From NCBI GenBank assembly GCA_965214025.1, contig CBDCAW010000027.1, positions 1 through 64,000 on the forward strand: a stretch of 64,000 bases of DNA, written 5' to 3'. The DNA comes from Granulosicoccus sp965214025 (lineage in GTDB: Bacteria; Pseudomonadota; Gammaproteobacteria; Granulosicoccales; Granulosicoccaceae). Below, piece by piece: positions 18,724 to 28,337 of the stretch. The notes under the pieces were generated by a model that did not search any database, was not told where the DNA came from, and saw only the letters and a program-made list of their open reading frames with translations. Both the position numbers and the translations under genes were made by a program. Position 1 is the stretch's first letter. The number at the start of each line of letters is the position of its first letter.

Positions 18724-18756
18724 GTGTTCGCGGCTTCCCTGCCGCAACACGTTTTC
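18724..18756. terminator. Putative rho-independent terminator
   Basis: A GC-rich stem (GTGTTCGCGGC against GCCGCAACAC, one bulged base) with a 6-base loop is followed by GTTTTC. It lies between the convergent serine hydrolase and NCS1 permease genes and could serve the plus-strand transcript. Confidence 0.5.
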
Positions 18757-18774
18757 ATGCCTTCGGTGCGTGGC

Positions 18775-20547
18775 TCAGGTGGCGGTCGCCGACTGCAACC
18801 CGCCGGCAGGTTCCGATGACCCTTTCTGAAGCGCCTTCGAACGCTGCAAGTCCCACCATGCGAACACGAAGTAGATGATCGTGCACCAGATGGTCAAGTT
18901 GTAGAACATCTCGCGGTTCACGTAATAAGCGTACAGATCCGGGCTATTGAACAGAACCCGCCAGGCGAGAATGGCTGGCACCAACAGCCCGATGACGATC
19001 CACACTGCTCTAATCGCCTTCGTCAGGTTGGATGTATCCTTGACGTAAGCGTGGCTCTCGTTCGCCTCGAGCATGGCGTGGTGTTCCTCCACCTTCCGAT
19101 AGAATTCCTCCTCCCGCTTCTCGGCCTCAGGATAGCTTCGATCAGCACCTGCCTTCTTCGCCAGAATGGTGTAGGCGATGATGGAAACGAACCAGGTCGG
19201 CAGGAACAGGTAGAAGAACGGAATGATGTTGATGAAGTTCAGACCGAAACCGAACACCAGGGAAATGGCCCATGTGGTCAGTGCGGGCACGTTGTCCTTC
19301 ACATCCGCGAGGCGGTACCAATTGGTCTTGTAGCCGAGCTTCGGAAAGATATGCTGCTCGGCGAAGACGATGCCGCCGATGGGTACCAGGATCAACCCGG
19401 CGTAGGTCAGCAGCGGCAATATGCTGCGATAGATGAATGGAAAGCAGCTGCCGACCATAACCGCCGCTCCGACCATGAGCGTCACCTTCTGTCGCGCTAT
19501 TTTCGGGAACACGGCCTGAGCGGCGAGACCGGCACGGTAGAGGTTCGAGTTCGCCGTTGTCCAGCCAGCGATGATCACGATGACGAACCCGCTGGCGCCG
19601 AGCGCGTAGTAGGCCACATCACCCGGAGCCACCACCGCGATACTCGTATTGAGCATGGCCGCCGTGGCAGCCCCCATGAGTGCCGCCGATATCCAGGCCA
19701 CGTAGTGACCGAACATCATGCCGGTGGCGGTGCAAAGGCCGTAGGTCGATTTTTTTGCGTAACGCAGCAGTGCCATGTCGATCAGACCGAAGTGCGCGAA
19801 CGTGTTCGCGGCCCACGCAAAGCCGATCACCTCCCACAAACCTATGCCGGGCTGACCCTCGGCATTGATCCCGGTGAACACGGTAGTACCGGCCAGGCTC
19901 ACGAAATCAGAGAAACCGCCGAGAGTCGTGTAGCCGGTCAATGACTCGTTCAGCGCCGGAATGAGCACCATACCGCCGGCCGTGAACATCACCATCAGCC
20001 AGGGTGCGCAGATGCTGGCGAATTCACTCAACACATTGAACCCGTAGTAGGCCACCAGCACGGCGATCAAGCTGGCAGATGCCGCTATACCGATGAAGGC
20101 GAGGCTGGTCGGGTAGCCCTCGGTCTGAGGTGGAATATCGAACAGCACCCGCACCGCTGTTGCCGATACGGTGATCATGGCAGCCGATATCGCGACGAAT
20201 ATGAGCACGTTGGCCCCGTTGTAGAAGCGCGAAAACTTCTCGCCCATGTTCCGATCGAGATAGGTGTAGAGGCTGAGCCTGGTCTTCACCGCGATCGGAG
20301 CGGTGATGAGCCAGAAGCTCAATATGGCGAGGGTGTTACCGATCACCAGGCCGATCAGGATATCGTTGATCGTGGCTCCCAACGCCACGAAAGCGGCGCC
20401 GATGACGAATTCTGTGGCGGCGACGTGCTCCGCGGCGTAGAGACCGAGAAAATGCTTGGGCCCATGCAGCCTGTGTTGCGGTACCGGCAATTGTTCGTCA
20501 TCCATGGACGCTATGGTGCGCCCGGGATCAGTTGATGCGTCAGCCAT
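18775..20547 (-). CDS. NCS1-type purine/cytosine permease
   Basis: The protein has 590 residues and about 12 membrane helices. The first helices read FLGLYAAEHVAATEFVIGAA and GATINDILIGLVIGN, with the conserved LSLYTYLDRNMG after helix 2, as in the cytosine/purine/allantoin permease family. The C-terminal third has an added cytoplasmic segment rich in Glu and Lys (PEAEKREEEFYRKVEEHHAM) and two more helices. The ATG at 20547 is chosen for the AGGAG 11 bases upstream, over the ATG at 20571. It lies downstream of the sugar-binding protein on the same strand. Substrate is not fixed by sequence. Confidence 0.83.
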   Translation of the reverse strand: MADASTDPGRTIASMDDEQLPVPQHRLHGPKHFLGLYAAEHVAATEFVIGAAFVALGATINDILIGLVIGNTLAILSFWLITAPIAVKTRLSLYTYLDRNMGEKFSRFYNGANVLIFVAISAAMITVSATAVRVLFDIPPQTEGYPTSLAFIGIAASASLIAVLVAYYGFNVLSEFASICAPWLMVMFTAGGMVLIPALNESLTGYTTLGGFSDFVSLAGTTVFTGINAEGQPGIGLWEVIGFAWAANTFAHFGLIDMALLRYAKKSTYGLCTATGMMFGHYVAWISAALMGAATAAMLNTSIAVVAPGDVAYYALGASGFVIVIIAGWTTANSNLYRAGLAAQAVFPKIARQKVTLMVGAAVMVGSCFPFIYRSILPLLTYAGLILVPIGGIVFAEQHIFPKLGYKTNWYRLADVKDNVPALTTWAISLVFGFGLNFINIIPFFYLFLPTWFVSIIAYTILAKKAGADRSYPEAEKREEEFYRKVEEHHAMLEANESHAYVKDTSNLTKAIRAVWIVIGLLVPAILAWRVLFNSPDLYAYYVNREMFYNLTIWCTIIYFVFAWWDLQRSKALQKGSSEPAGGLQSATAT

Positions 20548-20634
20548 TGGTTTGTCTTCTCCTGCTCTCATGAGTGGTAAGGAATCAGGCTCCTCATCGT
20601 TGCCGGTGGGAGCCTGTCAGCTTCGTGTCGGTCC

Positions 20635-21945
20635 CTACTCCTTGTTCAACACCTTGGCCCGCTCCATCTGCTTGCCGGTAACCCATTGCGAATTCTTGAG
20701 CGCTTCATCGACCGAGGCTGAATCACCCAGGGCGTCGGAGAACTGCTGTCCCACCGCGGTGCCGATGCCCATGAATTCGGGAATATCGACGAACTGCACT
20801 CCGCTGTAGGGCACCTCATCGACCGTCGGCGTCGTCGGGTCAGCCGCCTCAATGCTGGCGAGCGCCACCTTTGCGAAAGGCACCTTCTGGTACTCCGGGT
20901 TCTCGTACAGCGAAGCCCGGCTGCCCGGTGGAACATTCGCCCAGCCGTCCTTCTCGGCAACCAGCTCGATGTACTCCTTCGACGTGGCCCAGGCAACGAA
21001 CTTCTTGGCCGAACCTTCACTGTCGGTGCTCTTCGGAATGGCCAGCGCCCAGGCCCACAGCCAGTTGGATCGCTTGCCCAGCCCATTGTCCGGAGCCATC
21101 GCGAAACCCACCGAGTCGGCCACGGTGGACTCCTCGTTGGTGACGAATTGCCCAGCAGAAGTCGCGTCCACCCAGATCGCGCACTTGCCTTCCTGGAACA
21201 GCGCGAGGTTCTCCTGATAACCGTTCGATGAGGCGTCCTCCGGCCCATTGTCGTTGAGCATGCCGACGTAATCGGTCAGCGCGCTCTTCCACGCCTCACC
21301 CTCGAATTCCGGATTCCAGTCCATGTCGAACCAGCGGGCTCCGTAGGAATTACCCATCGCAGTCAGCAGTGCCATGTTTTCACCCCAGCCCGGCTTGCCA
21401 CGCAGGCAGATGCCGGCGACACCGTTGTCCCGATCCGTGAGCTTGCCGGCAGCTTCCTTTATGAAATCCCAACTCGGCTCGTCCGGCATCTCGAGGCCGG
21501 CGCTCTCGAACAGATCGGTGCGGTACATCGTGAACGACGACTCACCGTAGAAGGGTGCCCCGTACAGGGTGTCTTCGAAGGAGAGACCGGCCCGTATCGG
21601 CGGCAGGATATCGTCGAGATCGTAGTCATCGGGCAGATCGTCAAGCGGCAGCAACCACTCGCGTTCCGCCCAGATGGAAGCCTCGTAGGTCCCGATGGTC
21701 GCCACGTCGTACTGGCCACTGCCGGTAGCGATGTCGGTAGTCACGCGTTGGCGCAGAGTACTTTCATCGAGCGTCACCCAGTCGAGCTCGATGTCGGGGT
21801 TGGCCTTGGTAAATTGCTCGGACAGGGCTTGCATGCGGACCATGTCGCCGTTGTCCACGGTGGCAATGGTGACCGTGTCCGCACCGGCAACGACTGGCAA
21901 GGTCGCACCGAGCGTACCCAGTGCCGCGATCAGGCTTTTTCTCAT
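20635..21945 (-). CDS. ABC transporter sugar/polyol-binding protein
   Basis: This is a family 1 extracellular solute-binding protein of 436 residues. A Sec signal (MRKSLIAALGTLGATLPVVAGA) is followed by TVTIATVDNGDMVRMQALSEQFTKA and other segments typical of mannitol/sorbitol binding proteins (SmoE/MtlE type), such as GAPFYGESSFTMYRTDLF and the C-terminal EFMGIGTAVGQQFSDAL. ATG 21945 is chosen because AGAGG lies 8 bases upstream. No MalF/MalG-type permease or ATPase gene is nearby, so it is an orphan here. The AraC gene upstream on the same strand is a likely regulator. Confidence 0.88.
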   Translation of the reverse strand: MRKSLIAALGTLGATLPVVAGADTVTIATVDNGDMVRMQALSEQFTKANPDIELDWVTLDESTLRQRVTTDIATGSGQYDVATIGTYEASIWAEREWLLPLDDLPDDYDLDDILPPIRAGLSFEDTLYGAPFYGESSFTMYRTDLFESAGLEMPDEPSWDFIKEAAGKLTDRDNGVAGICLRGKPGWGENMALLTAMGNSYGARWFDMDWNPEFEGEAWKSALTDYVGMLNDNGPEDASSNGYQENLALFQEGKCAIWVDATSAGQFVTNEESTVADSVGFAMAPDNGLGKRSNWLWAWALAIPKSTDSEGSAKKFVAWATSKEYIELVAEKDGWANVPPGSRASLYENPEYQKVPFAKVALASIEAADPTTPTVDEVPYSGVQFVDIPEFMGIGTAVGQQFSDALGDSASVDEALKNSQWVTGKQMERAKVLNKE

Positions 21946-22157
21946 AACCATCCTCTTCTCGTGTGGCACCCCATGCGAGCGAGTGCAGGCATGAAGTTAC
22001 TTTTGACTCGATGACATGAGTCAAATGTACGGCTGTCACTTATATGAGACCAGTACTAAGAAGCGCGATAGTGATACTTTCGTGAACGTAGCGCGATACA
22101 GATACAACGAAAGCGTCAAGGAATCTCTAGAAAGTCTGTACTTTCTTGTTCGGCACA

Positions 22158-22277
22158 GGCTCGTGCAGCATGGGCTCGTCCAGCACCGGCGCGCTCGGCG
22201 CAGGCTCGCTCAGTACCGGCTCGTGCAGCATGGGCTCGCTCGGCACCGGCGAGCCCAGCACCGGCTCGCTCAGTGCC
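22158..22277. repeat. Eight imperfect 15-base tandem repeats
   Basis: The array has eight units of the pattern GGCTCGNNCAGCANN. Units 1-4 and 5-8 resemble each other, suggesting duplication of a 60-base block. It starts 7 bases beyond the AraC stop and lies in the 339-base space before the binding-protein gene. Every frame is open for pentapeptide repeats, but nothing supports translation. Confidence 0.85.
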
Positions 22278-22284
22278 GCCTTGT

Positions 22285-23175
22285 TCAGGGCTGGTGCCCG
22301 AGATGCGTTTGCTTGCGATACTCCCGCGGCGTCTGGCTTCGAAGTTCGCGGAAGCGGCGGTTGAAGTTCGCGACATTGTTGAAACCGACCGCATGGCAGA
22401 TTTCAGTCACCGGCTTGTCGGTGGTGCTGAGCAACTCGCAGGCGTGAGCCACCCGTACCCGGTTGAGAAATTCGGTGAAGTTGCTTCCGGTAGACTTTGC
22501 GAAGAAGTGCGAGAAGGAGCTGGTGCTCATGCCGGCCAACCGAGCGACCGAGTTCAGCGGAATCGGGTTCGCGTAGTGTTCGTTGATGTAGTTGACCACG
22601 CGTTCCAGGCGGTCGTAGGGCGTGCCACCCTGACGTGCACCGGACGGCATCGTCGACAGGGTCGAATAGTCGGTCTCCCGGTTCAGGGCATCGAGGAAAC
22701 CGATCAGCAGCCCTATGCGGCTCGATCCTTCGGCGTTTATCATCTCGTCGAACCAGGTCCTCGCGGCCAGACAGACCTCACCACGAAACTCGATGCCATA
22801 GCGCGCTCGGTCGAGCAGCGGCAACAGGCTTTCCAGTTCCGCCGCACCGGCCGCCATCGATGGCACCAGATGCTTGCGAAACTGCACCACGCAGTCGCGA
22901 TCGTCGACCACGGTGCCCGGTTGGGTCTGACTGATCCAGTTGTGCGGCAGGCAGGGGCCTGTCATCACGAGCTGCCCGGCGGAGAAGCTGCCGACATGAT
23001 CGCCGACAAACATCTGACCGGCACTGGTGGCAATCAGATGCAGTTCATACTCATCGTGACAGTGCCATCGTATCAGTGGGCTCGGGAAACTGTGCCTGAA
23101 CGCATGGATGGAGCGGGCATCGATCTCGCGTGGCCCGAGCTCGGGCGGCAAGGGGGAGTAGAACGCGACGGACAT
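22285..23175 (-). CDS. AraC-family transcriptional regulator
   Basis: The protein has 296 residues. The N-terminal cupin-like sensor domain contains IRWHCHDEYELHLI and GSFSAGQLVMTGPCLPHNW. The C-terminal domain has two helix-turn-helix units: IPLNSVARLAGMSTSSFSHFF and PVTEICHAVGFNNVANFNRRF, ending with TPREYRKQ. Regulators of this build commonly control sugar or polyol uptake. It is upstream of the binding protein and NCS1 genes on the same strand, so all three may form a regulon or operon interrupted by the 15-base repeat array. Confidence 0.9.
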   Translation of the reverse strand: MSVAFYSPLPPELGPREIDARSIHAFRHSFPSPLIRWHCHDEYELHLIATSAGQMFVGDHVGSFSAGQLVMTGPCLPHNWISQTQPGTVVDDRDCVVQFRKHLVPSMAAGAAELESLLPLLDRARYGIEFRGEVCLAARTWFDEMINAEGSSRIGLLIGFLDALNRETDYSTLSTMPSGARQGGTPYDRLERVVNYINEHYANPIPLNSVARLAGMSTSSFSHFFAKSTGSNFTEFLNRVRVAHACELLSTTDKPVTEICHAVGFNNVANFNRRFRELRSQTPREYRKQTHLGHQP

Positions 23176-23287
23176 GACTACAGGTTTCCGTGAAGCTGGC
23201 CTGAGCGCTCTATCTCGGCTACCTCAAGCTCGTATCTCATTACTGATGATCATCAATCCGCTGCAAGGGTGTCAAGCCTGGAGGGTG

Positions 23288-23872
23288 TCATCGACTCGCC
23301 ACGATCCGTGCATGGCTCGGGCAGCTCGTCAGGTGATCGTTGACCAGCCCCGCCGCCTGCATGAAGGCGTAGCAGATGGTTTCTCCGACGAACTTGAAAC
23401 CACGACGCTTGAGCTCGCGGCACAGCGCCCTGGATGTGGCCGTGCTGGCAGGCACCTGTGACATATCGCGAAAATGGTTGTCCACCGGCTGACCGTCGAC
23501 GAAGCTCCAGGCAAGATCGTGCAGGGTTTCGCCGCTCTCGTACATGTTGAGCAGGCAACCCGCGTTGGTGATCACCCCTTCGATCTTGCCACGATGGCGT
23601 ACGATGCCCGGATCGATCACGAGCGTGTTCACATGCTCGGTGGTGAACCGCACCAGCAACCCAGGATCGAACCGGCGGAATACCCGCCGATAGTGCTCGC
23701 GCTTGTTGAGAATGGTGATCCAGCTGAGCCCGGCCTGCGCGCCTTCGAGATTGAGCAGCTCGAACAGCTTCTGCTCATCATGACAGGCAATGCCCCACTC
23801 CTCGTCATGATAGCGACGATAGAGTTCGCTGGCATGGCACCAGGGGCAGCGGGAATCTTCGGAAATGCTCAC
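23288..23872 (-). CDS. tag: DNA-3-methyladenine glycosylase I
   Basis: Tag removes 3-methyladenine from alkylated DNA. From a GTG at 23872 the protein has 194 residues, near the family length of 187. The N-terminus SRCPWCHASELYRRYHDEEWG, the segment LNLEGAQAGLSWITILNKRE, and the C-terminal zinc ligands in NDHLTSCPSH are all diagnostic. The frame is open to 24019, but those 49 residues do not resemble Tag and would approach the next gene. No clear ribosome site was seen. An AlkA-like second glycosylase lies 8 kb away. Confidence 0.94.
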   Translation of the reverse strand: MSISEDSRCPWCHASELYRRYHDEEWGIACHDEQKLFELLNLEGAQAGLSWITILNKREHYRRVFRRFDPGLLVRFTTEHVNTLVIDPGIVRHRGKIEGVITNAGCLLNMYESGETLHDLAWSFVDGQPVDNHFRDMSQVPASTATSRALCRELKRRGFKFVGETICYAFMQAAGLVNDHLTSCPSHARIVASR

Positions 23873-23940
23873 CGCGCGAAGTGTAAACCAGACGTGCACG
23901 GTAACCCAGCAGCGCATCCACTCCCCGGGTGTCGAATCTC

Positions 23941-26076
23941 TCAGCGTTCGTTCGCCACCAGCTTCAACGGTTCGTTGGCAACGACCTGCAGAATGCCGTA
24001 AGGCCAGCTTCCCAGCCACTCCACGTAGTCTCCGAGCGGCATCGGCCTGCCAATGAAATAACCTTGAGCCAGATCACAACCCTGGGTCTTCAGGATCTGC
24101 AGCTGATCTTCATCCTCGACGCCTTCCGCCACCACCTTCATGTTGAAGTGCTTGCCCAGGCCGAGTACCGCCTCGACGATCGCCATGTCGTCATCGTCGC
24201 AGGAGACATCCATGATGAAGGCCCGATCGATCTTCAACGTATCCACCGGAAACCGTTTCAGGTAGGCCAGCGAGGAATACCCCGTTCCGAAATCATCGAT
24301 CGCCAGACGTATGCCGAAGCGGCTGAGCTCCAACAGGGAATTCACGACCTCCTCCGGATCGTGCATCACCGCACTTTCGGTGATCTCCAGCTCCAGAAGC
24401 TCCGGCGGCAGCTGTGAATCGGCCAGAGCCTTGCTCACCATCGGCAGCAGATTGCCATCGGTGAACTGCACGGCGGAGATGTTGACCGCGACGTTGAGAC
24501 CCTTGAATCCCATCTGTTGCAACTGATAGGTCTGGCGACAGGCAGTGCGAAGAATCCACTCGCCGAGCTCGATGATCAAGCCCGCCTCTTCGGCCACCGG
24601 CACGAAGTCCTCGGGAGAGATGAAGCCATCCTCAGGGTGGTTCCAGCGCACCAGCGCCTCGGCACCGGTGATCTGGCGCGACTTGATATCGATCTTGGGC
24701 TGGTAGTAGACCTCGAACTGATCTTGCGCCAGAGCCATCTTCAAGTCTTGCTCGAGTCTGATGCGAGCGGTCAGGTTCCTGCGCATCGATTCGTTGAATA
24801 TCCGACACTGAGCGCGACCATTGCTCTTGGCCTCCTGCAAGGCCACCGAGGCGTTATTGACGATCTCCTCACCCATCAGTTCTCCAGCCTCGTCGCCATG
24901 CACGTCGTCCGGAAAACAGGAAATACCGATAGATACCGCACTCTTGAGGGTAAAACCGCGATACTCGAAGGGCGCGTTGGCCACCGCCATCACACGCTGC
25001 GCCACCTCCGTTGCCGAGTTCCGATCGTGCACATGCTTCTGGATCACGGCGAACTCGTCGCCATCCAGCCGGGCCACCAGATCATTGCCGCGCATCATCC
25101 GGCGCAGGCGATTGGCAATCTCCGCCACCATCTTGTCGCCGACGAGATGGCCGTACTGATCGTTGAAGAACTTGAAGTTGTCCAGATCGATCAGGAGGAT
25201 CGCGAAGCGCGCACCATCGCGTTGCGCATCGCTCACGGTCCGCTTGAGCGTGTCCTCGAACATCAGCCGGTTCGGCAGATGCGTGAGCGGGTCATGATGA
25301 GCGGCGAACTCGAGATACTGCTGCTTGACCTTGACCTGCCGTGCTGCCTTGCGCTGCGCATCGATCAGGCCGTTGAACTCCTGCACCAGCAGGTTTAGAT
25401 CATGCGACTCCAGGTTTTCCAGTTTCTCCGGTAGCTCACCGTCCGGGCCGGTCCGCCCATGCCGGAACGCCTGCACCAGCTTCTCCAGCGGCAGCACGTA
25501 GTGGCGCAGGCCAGCCGCCAGCGCCACCATGGTGCCCATCATGCTCGACAGCACCGCGAACAGGAAGACGCGCAGCGCCTGGGCCGCGGTCGCGAGAACC
25601 ACCTCAGTCGTGTCCAGGCGAACACTTGCGCTCAGCGCCACGCCCTCGAGCGGTACCGACCAGACGGTGTCGAGAGCGCCGAACGGATCCTCGGCGTTGG
25701 GCGCTTCCCCGACTTCGAGCATCATGGTGCCATCCGCCGCCAGCAGGCGTACCCCCAACAGCACGTCGGACAGCAGGGTGGCAGGTTCGGCAAGCCGATC
25801 GGTATCGACATATTGCACGGTGACCAGGAAGCGCTCCTTCACCGCCTCCACATGCTTGTCAAGATCGCCGTGGTACTGAATCCAGAGCACCGGAACCATG
25901 ACCACCAGCTGCACCATCAACAGGCCCGCCATCACCGACCACGACAGCATGCGAGCCGTTCGTGAGCGTGAGACTGTCCGTGACAGTGTTCGAAGATTCA
26001 AGAAGGCGATCCGTATGTGGCCACGTTGGATGGACCACACATGTGCCACCCCAACCCTCGTATCGGCCGCCGTCAC
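23941..26076 (-). CDS. Membrane-bound GGDEF-EAL cyclic di-GMP protein
   Basis: The protein has 711 residues from a GTG start. Two helices (about 45-66 and near 168-192) enclose a periplasmic sensor of about 100 residues, and a HAMP-like coil follows. The GGDEF domain has HHDPLTHLPNRLMFEDTL and the active-site variant LDGDEF, which lacks the first Gly but is found in active enzymes. The EAL domain has EALVRWNHPE, NISAVQF, a DDFGTGYSSL metal motif and VVAEGVED, so it looks able to hydrolyse cyclic di-GMP. Net activity cannot be read from sequence. It lies between tag and groEL on the same strand, separated from groEL by a terminator. Confidence 0.92.
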   Translation of the reverse strand: MTAADTRVGVAHVWSIQRGHIRIAFLNLRTLSRTVSRSRTARMLSWSVMAGLLMVQLVVMVPVLWIQYHGDLDKHVEAVKERFLVTVQYVDTDRLAEPATLLSDVLLGVRLLAADGTMMLEVGEAPNAEDPFGALDTVWSVPLEGVALSASVRLDTTEVVLATAAQALRVFLFAVLSSMMGTMVALAAGLRHYVLPLEKLVQAFRHGRTGPDGELPEKLENLESHDLNLLVQEFNGLIDAQRKAARQVKVKQQYLEFAAHHDPLTHLPNRLMFEDTLKRTVSDAQRDGARFAILLIDLDNFKFFNDQYGHLVGDKMVAEIANRLRRMMRGNDLVARLDGDEFAVIQKHVHDRNSATEVAQRVMAVANAPFEYRGFTLKSAVSIGISCFPDDVHGDEAGELMGEEIVNNASVALQEAKSNGRAQCRIFNESMRRNLTARIRLEQDLKMALAQDQFEVYYQPKIDIKSRQITGAEALVRWNHPEDGFISPEDFVPVAEEAGLIIELGEWILRTACRQTYQLQQMGFKGLNVAVNISAVQFTDGNLLPMVSKALADSQLPPELLELEITESAVMHDPEEVVNSLLELSRFGIRLAIDDFGTGYSSLAYLKRFPVDTLKIDRAFIMDVSCDDDDMAIVEAVLGLGKHFNMKVVAEGVEDEDQLQILKTQGCDLAQGYFIGRPMPLGDYVEWLGSWPYGILQVVANEPLKLVANER

Positions 26077-26112
26077 CCGCGCTGTAGGGGCTCAGGGCTT
26101 ACCGATTTCAGG

Positions 26113-26141
26113 CCAAAAAAAACCCCGCACCAGGCGGGGTT
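26113..26141 (-). terminator. Rho-independent terminator after groEL
   Basis: On the minus strand the stem AACCCCGC/GCGGGGTT (26121-26128 and 26134-26141) with a 5-base loop runs into a T-tract of about eight. It lies 33 bases beyond the groEL stop and should end the groESL transcript. Confidence 0.9.
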
Positions 26142-26173
26142 CTCTTCCGATCTGACGAAAGGGCTGGAACGAC

Positions 26174-27823
26174 TTACATCATGCCGCCCATGCCGCCCAT
26201 TCCACCCATGTCAGGCATGCCGCCACCGGCTGCCGGGGCGTCCGGCTTCGGAGCCTCAGCGATCATGGCTTCCGTGGTGATCATGAGCCCTGCCACGGAT
26301 GCTGCGTTCTGCAGCGCGTAGCGGGTTACCTTGGTGGGGTCGAGAATGCCGAGCTCCACCATGTCGCCATATTCGCCGTTGGAAGCGTTGTAGCCGTAGT
26401 TGCCCTTGCCTTCACGCACCTTCGCGACCACTACCGACGGCTCACCACCGGCATTGGATACGATCTGACGAAGCGGCTCTTCCATGGCACGACGTGCGAT
26501 GGTGATACCGACGTCCTGGTCGTGGTTGTCGCCCTTGACACTGCCTACCGCACCGACAGCGCGGACCAGAGCCACACCACCGCCAGGAACGATGCCTTCC
26601 TCTACGGCTGCACGCGTGGCATGCAGAGCATCATCTACCCGATCCTTCTTCTCTTTCATTTCGACTTCGGTGGCAGCACCGACCTTGATGACAGCAACGC
26701 CGCCGGCAAGCTTGGCAACACGCTCCTGCAGCTTTTCCTTGTCGTAGTCGGAAGTGGCCTGGTCGATCTGCGTGCGGATCTGATCGACACGAGCATTGAT
26801 TTCTTCGGACTTGCCAGCACCGTCGACGACGGTGGTGTTGTCCTTGTCTACCGTGACCCGCTTGGCAGTGCCCAGATCTTCCAGGGTCACCTTGTCGAGA
26901 GACAGGCCGACTTCTTCGGAAATTACCTGGCCGCCGGTGAGAATGGCGATATCCTGCAGCATGGCCTTCCGTCGGTCACCGAAACCCGGCGCCTTGACGG
27001 CACAGGTCTTGATGATGCCGCGCATGCTGTTTACGACCAGAGTCGCCAATGCTTCGCCTTCGATGTCTTCAGCGATGATCAACAGGGGTTTGCCGGACTT
27101 CGCAACCGCTTCCAGGGCGGGCAGCAGATCACGGATGTTGCTGATCTTCTTGTCGAACAGAAGCACATAGGGCTCTTCGAGTTCAACAGCCATCGCATCC
27201 TGATTGTTGATGAAATACGGAGACAGGTAACCGCGGTCGAACTGCATGCCTTCGACGACGTCGAGTTCGTTGTCGAGCGACTTGCCCTCTTCAACGGTGA
27301 TGACGCCTTCCTTGCCGACCTTCTCCATCGCATCCGCGATGATCTTGCCGATCGACTCGTCGCTGTTGGCGGAGATGCTGCCGACCTGTGCGATCGCCTT
27401 GGTGTCGTTACAGGGCTTGGACATGTTGGCAAGCTCAGCCGTAGCAGCTTGGACAGCTTTGTCGATACCGCGCTTGAGATCCATCGGGTTCATACCGGCG
27501 GCTACCGACTTGAGACCTTCACGAACGATGCTCTGCGCCAGTACCGTTGCCGTGGTGGTACCGTCGCCTGCGATGTCTGAAGTCTGCGAAGCGACCTCCT
27601 TGACCATCTGTGCGCCCATGTTTTCGAACTTGTCTTCCAGTTCGATTTCCTTGGCTACCGAGACACCGTCCTTCGTGACGGTGGGAGCGCCGAACGACTT
27701 GTCCAGCACGACGTTTCGGCCCTTCGGCCCGAGAGTTACCTTGACGGCATTGGCGAGGGTGTCGACACCCTTGAGCATGCGGCCACGGGCACTGTCTGCA
27801 AAACGAACTTCTTTAGCACTCAT
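26174..27823 (-). CDS. groEL: Chaperonin GroEL (Hsp60)
   Basis: GroEL forms the 14-subunit folding chamber and hydrolyses ATP. The 549 residues align along the whole family: KEVRFADSARGRMLKGVDTLA, the nucleotide loop GDGTTTATVLAQ, and the C-terminal Gly-Gly-Met repeats (GGMPDMGGMGGMGGMM). It follows groES by 64 bases on the same strand. Regulation is probably through the CIRCE element upstream of groES. Confidence 0.99.
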   Translation of the reverse strand: MSAKEVRFADSARGRMLKGVDTLANAVKVTLGPKGRNVVLDKSFGAPTVTKDGVSVAKEIELEDKFENMGAQMVKEVASQTSDIAGDGTTTATVLAQSIVREGLKSVAAGMNPMDLKRGIDKAVQAATAELANMSKPCNDTKAIAQVGSISANSDESIGKIIADAMEKVGKEGVITVEEGKSLDNELDVVEGMQFDRGYLSPYFINNQDAMAVELEEPYVLLFDKKISNIRDLLPALEAVAKSGKPLLIIAEDIEGEALATLVVNSMRGIIKTCAVKAPGFGDRRKAMLQDIAILTGGQVISEEVGLSLDKVTLEDLGTAKRVTVDKDNTTVVDGAGKSEEINARVDQIRTQIDQATSDYDKEKLQERVAKLAGGVAVIKVGAATEVEMKEKKDRVDDALHATRAAVEEGIVPGGGVALVRAVGAVGSVKGDNHDQDVGITIARRAMEEPLRQIVSNAGGEPSVVVAKVREGKGNYGYNASNGEYGDMVELGILDPTKVTRYALQNAASVAGLMITTEAMIAEAPKPDAPAAGGGMPDMGGMGGMGGMM

Positions 27824-27887
27824 GAATGATTATCCTGTGTTTGGCGGTTTGTGAGGAGCGTTGACCGCAGGGCCAACCCGTAAGGCT

Positions 27888-28175
27888 CTACTCGAAAATA
27901 CCCATGATGTCGTCTTCGCGCATCACGAGCACTTCCTCGCCATCGATCTTGATTTCGGTGCCGGAATACTTACCGAACAGAACCGTGTCGCCGACTTTTA
28001 CATCCAGCGGACGGACATCGCCGTTCTCGGCAACCTTGCCCTTGCCGATGGAAAGAACTTCACCGCGTACCGGCTTTTCGGTAGCGGAATCAGGGATTAC
28101 GATGCCGCCGGCACTCGTACGTTCTTCTTCCATGCGCTTGACGACCACGCGGTCGTGCAATGGACGTATTTTCAT
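27888..28175 (-). CDS. groES: Co-chaperonin GroES (Hsp10)
   Basis: GroES caps the GroEL ring. It has 95 residues, the usual length. The start MKIRPLHDRVVVKRMEEERTS, the mobile loop TSAGGIVIPDSA and the C-terminal EVLVMREDDIMGI are diagnostic. It is the first gene of groES-groEL, 136 bases downstream of a CIRCE operator. Confidence 0.99.
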   Translation of the reverse strand: MKIRPLHDRVVVKRMEEERTSAGGIVIPDSATEKPVRGEVLSIGKGKVAENGDVRPLDVKVGDTVLFGKYSGTEIKIDGEEVLVMREDDIMGIFE

Positions 28176-28310
28176 ACAGCACTATCTCCAGACGTTGACT
28201 GATTGGTTTGTGCAACCCACCGCCTCGAAAGACGACCCTGCTGCCGAGCCTAGCGCCTTGACGGCATAGCTCGAGCTGATCGATATCCACTGGCAGTGGA
28301 CGGGTGGTTG

Positions 28311-28337
28311 TTAGCACTCTCCACCGACGAGTGCCAA
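28311..28337 (-). promoter_or_regulatory. CIRCE operator upstream of groES
   Basis: TTAGCACTC, nine bases, then GAGTGCCAA. The consensus is TTAGCACTC-N9-GAGTGCTAA, so only one position differs. CIRCE is bound by HrcA, which represses heat-shock operons. The hrcA gene itself is not in this window. Confidence 0.92.
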
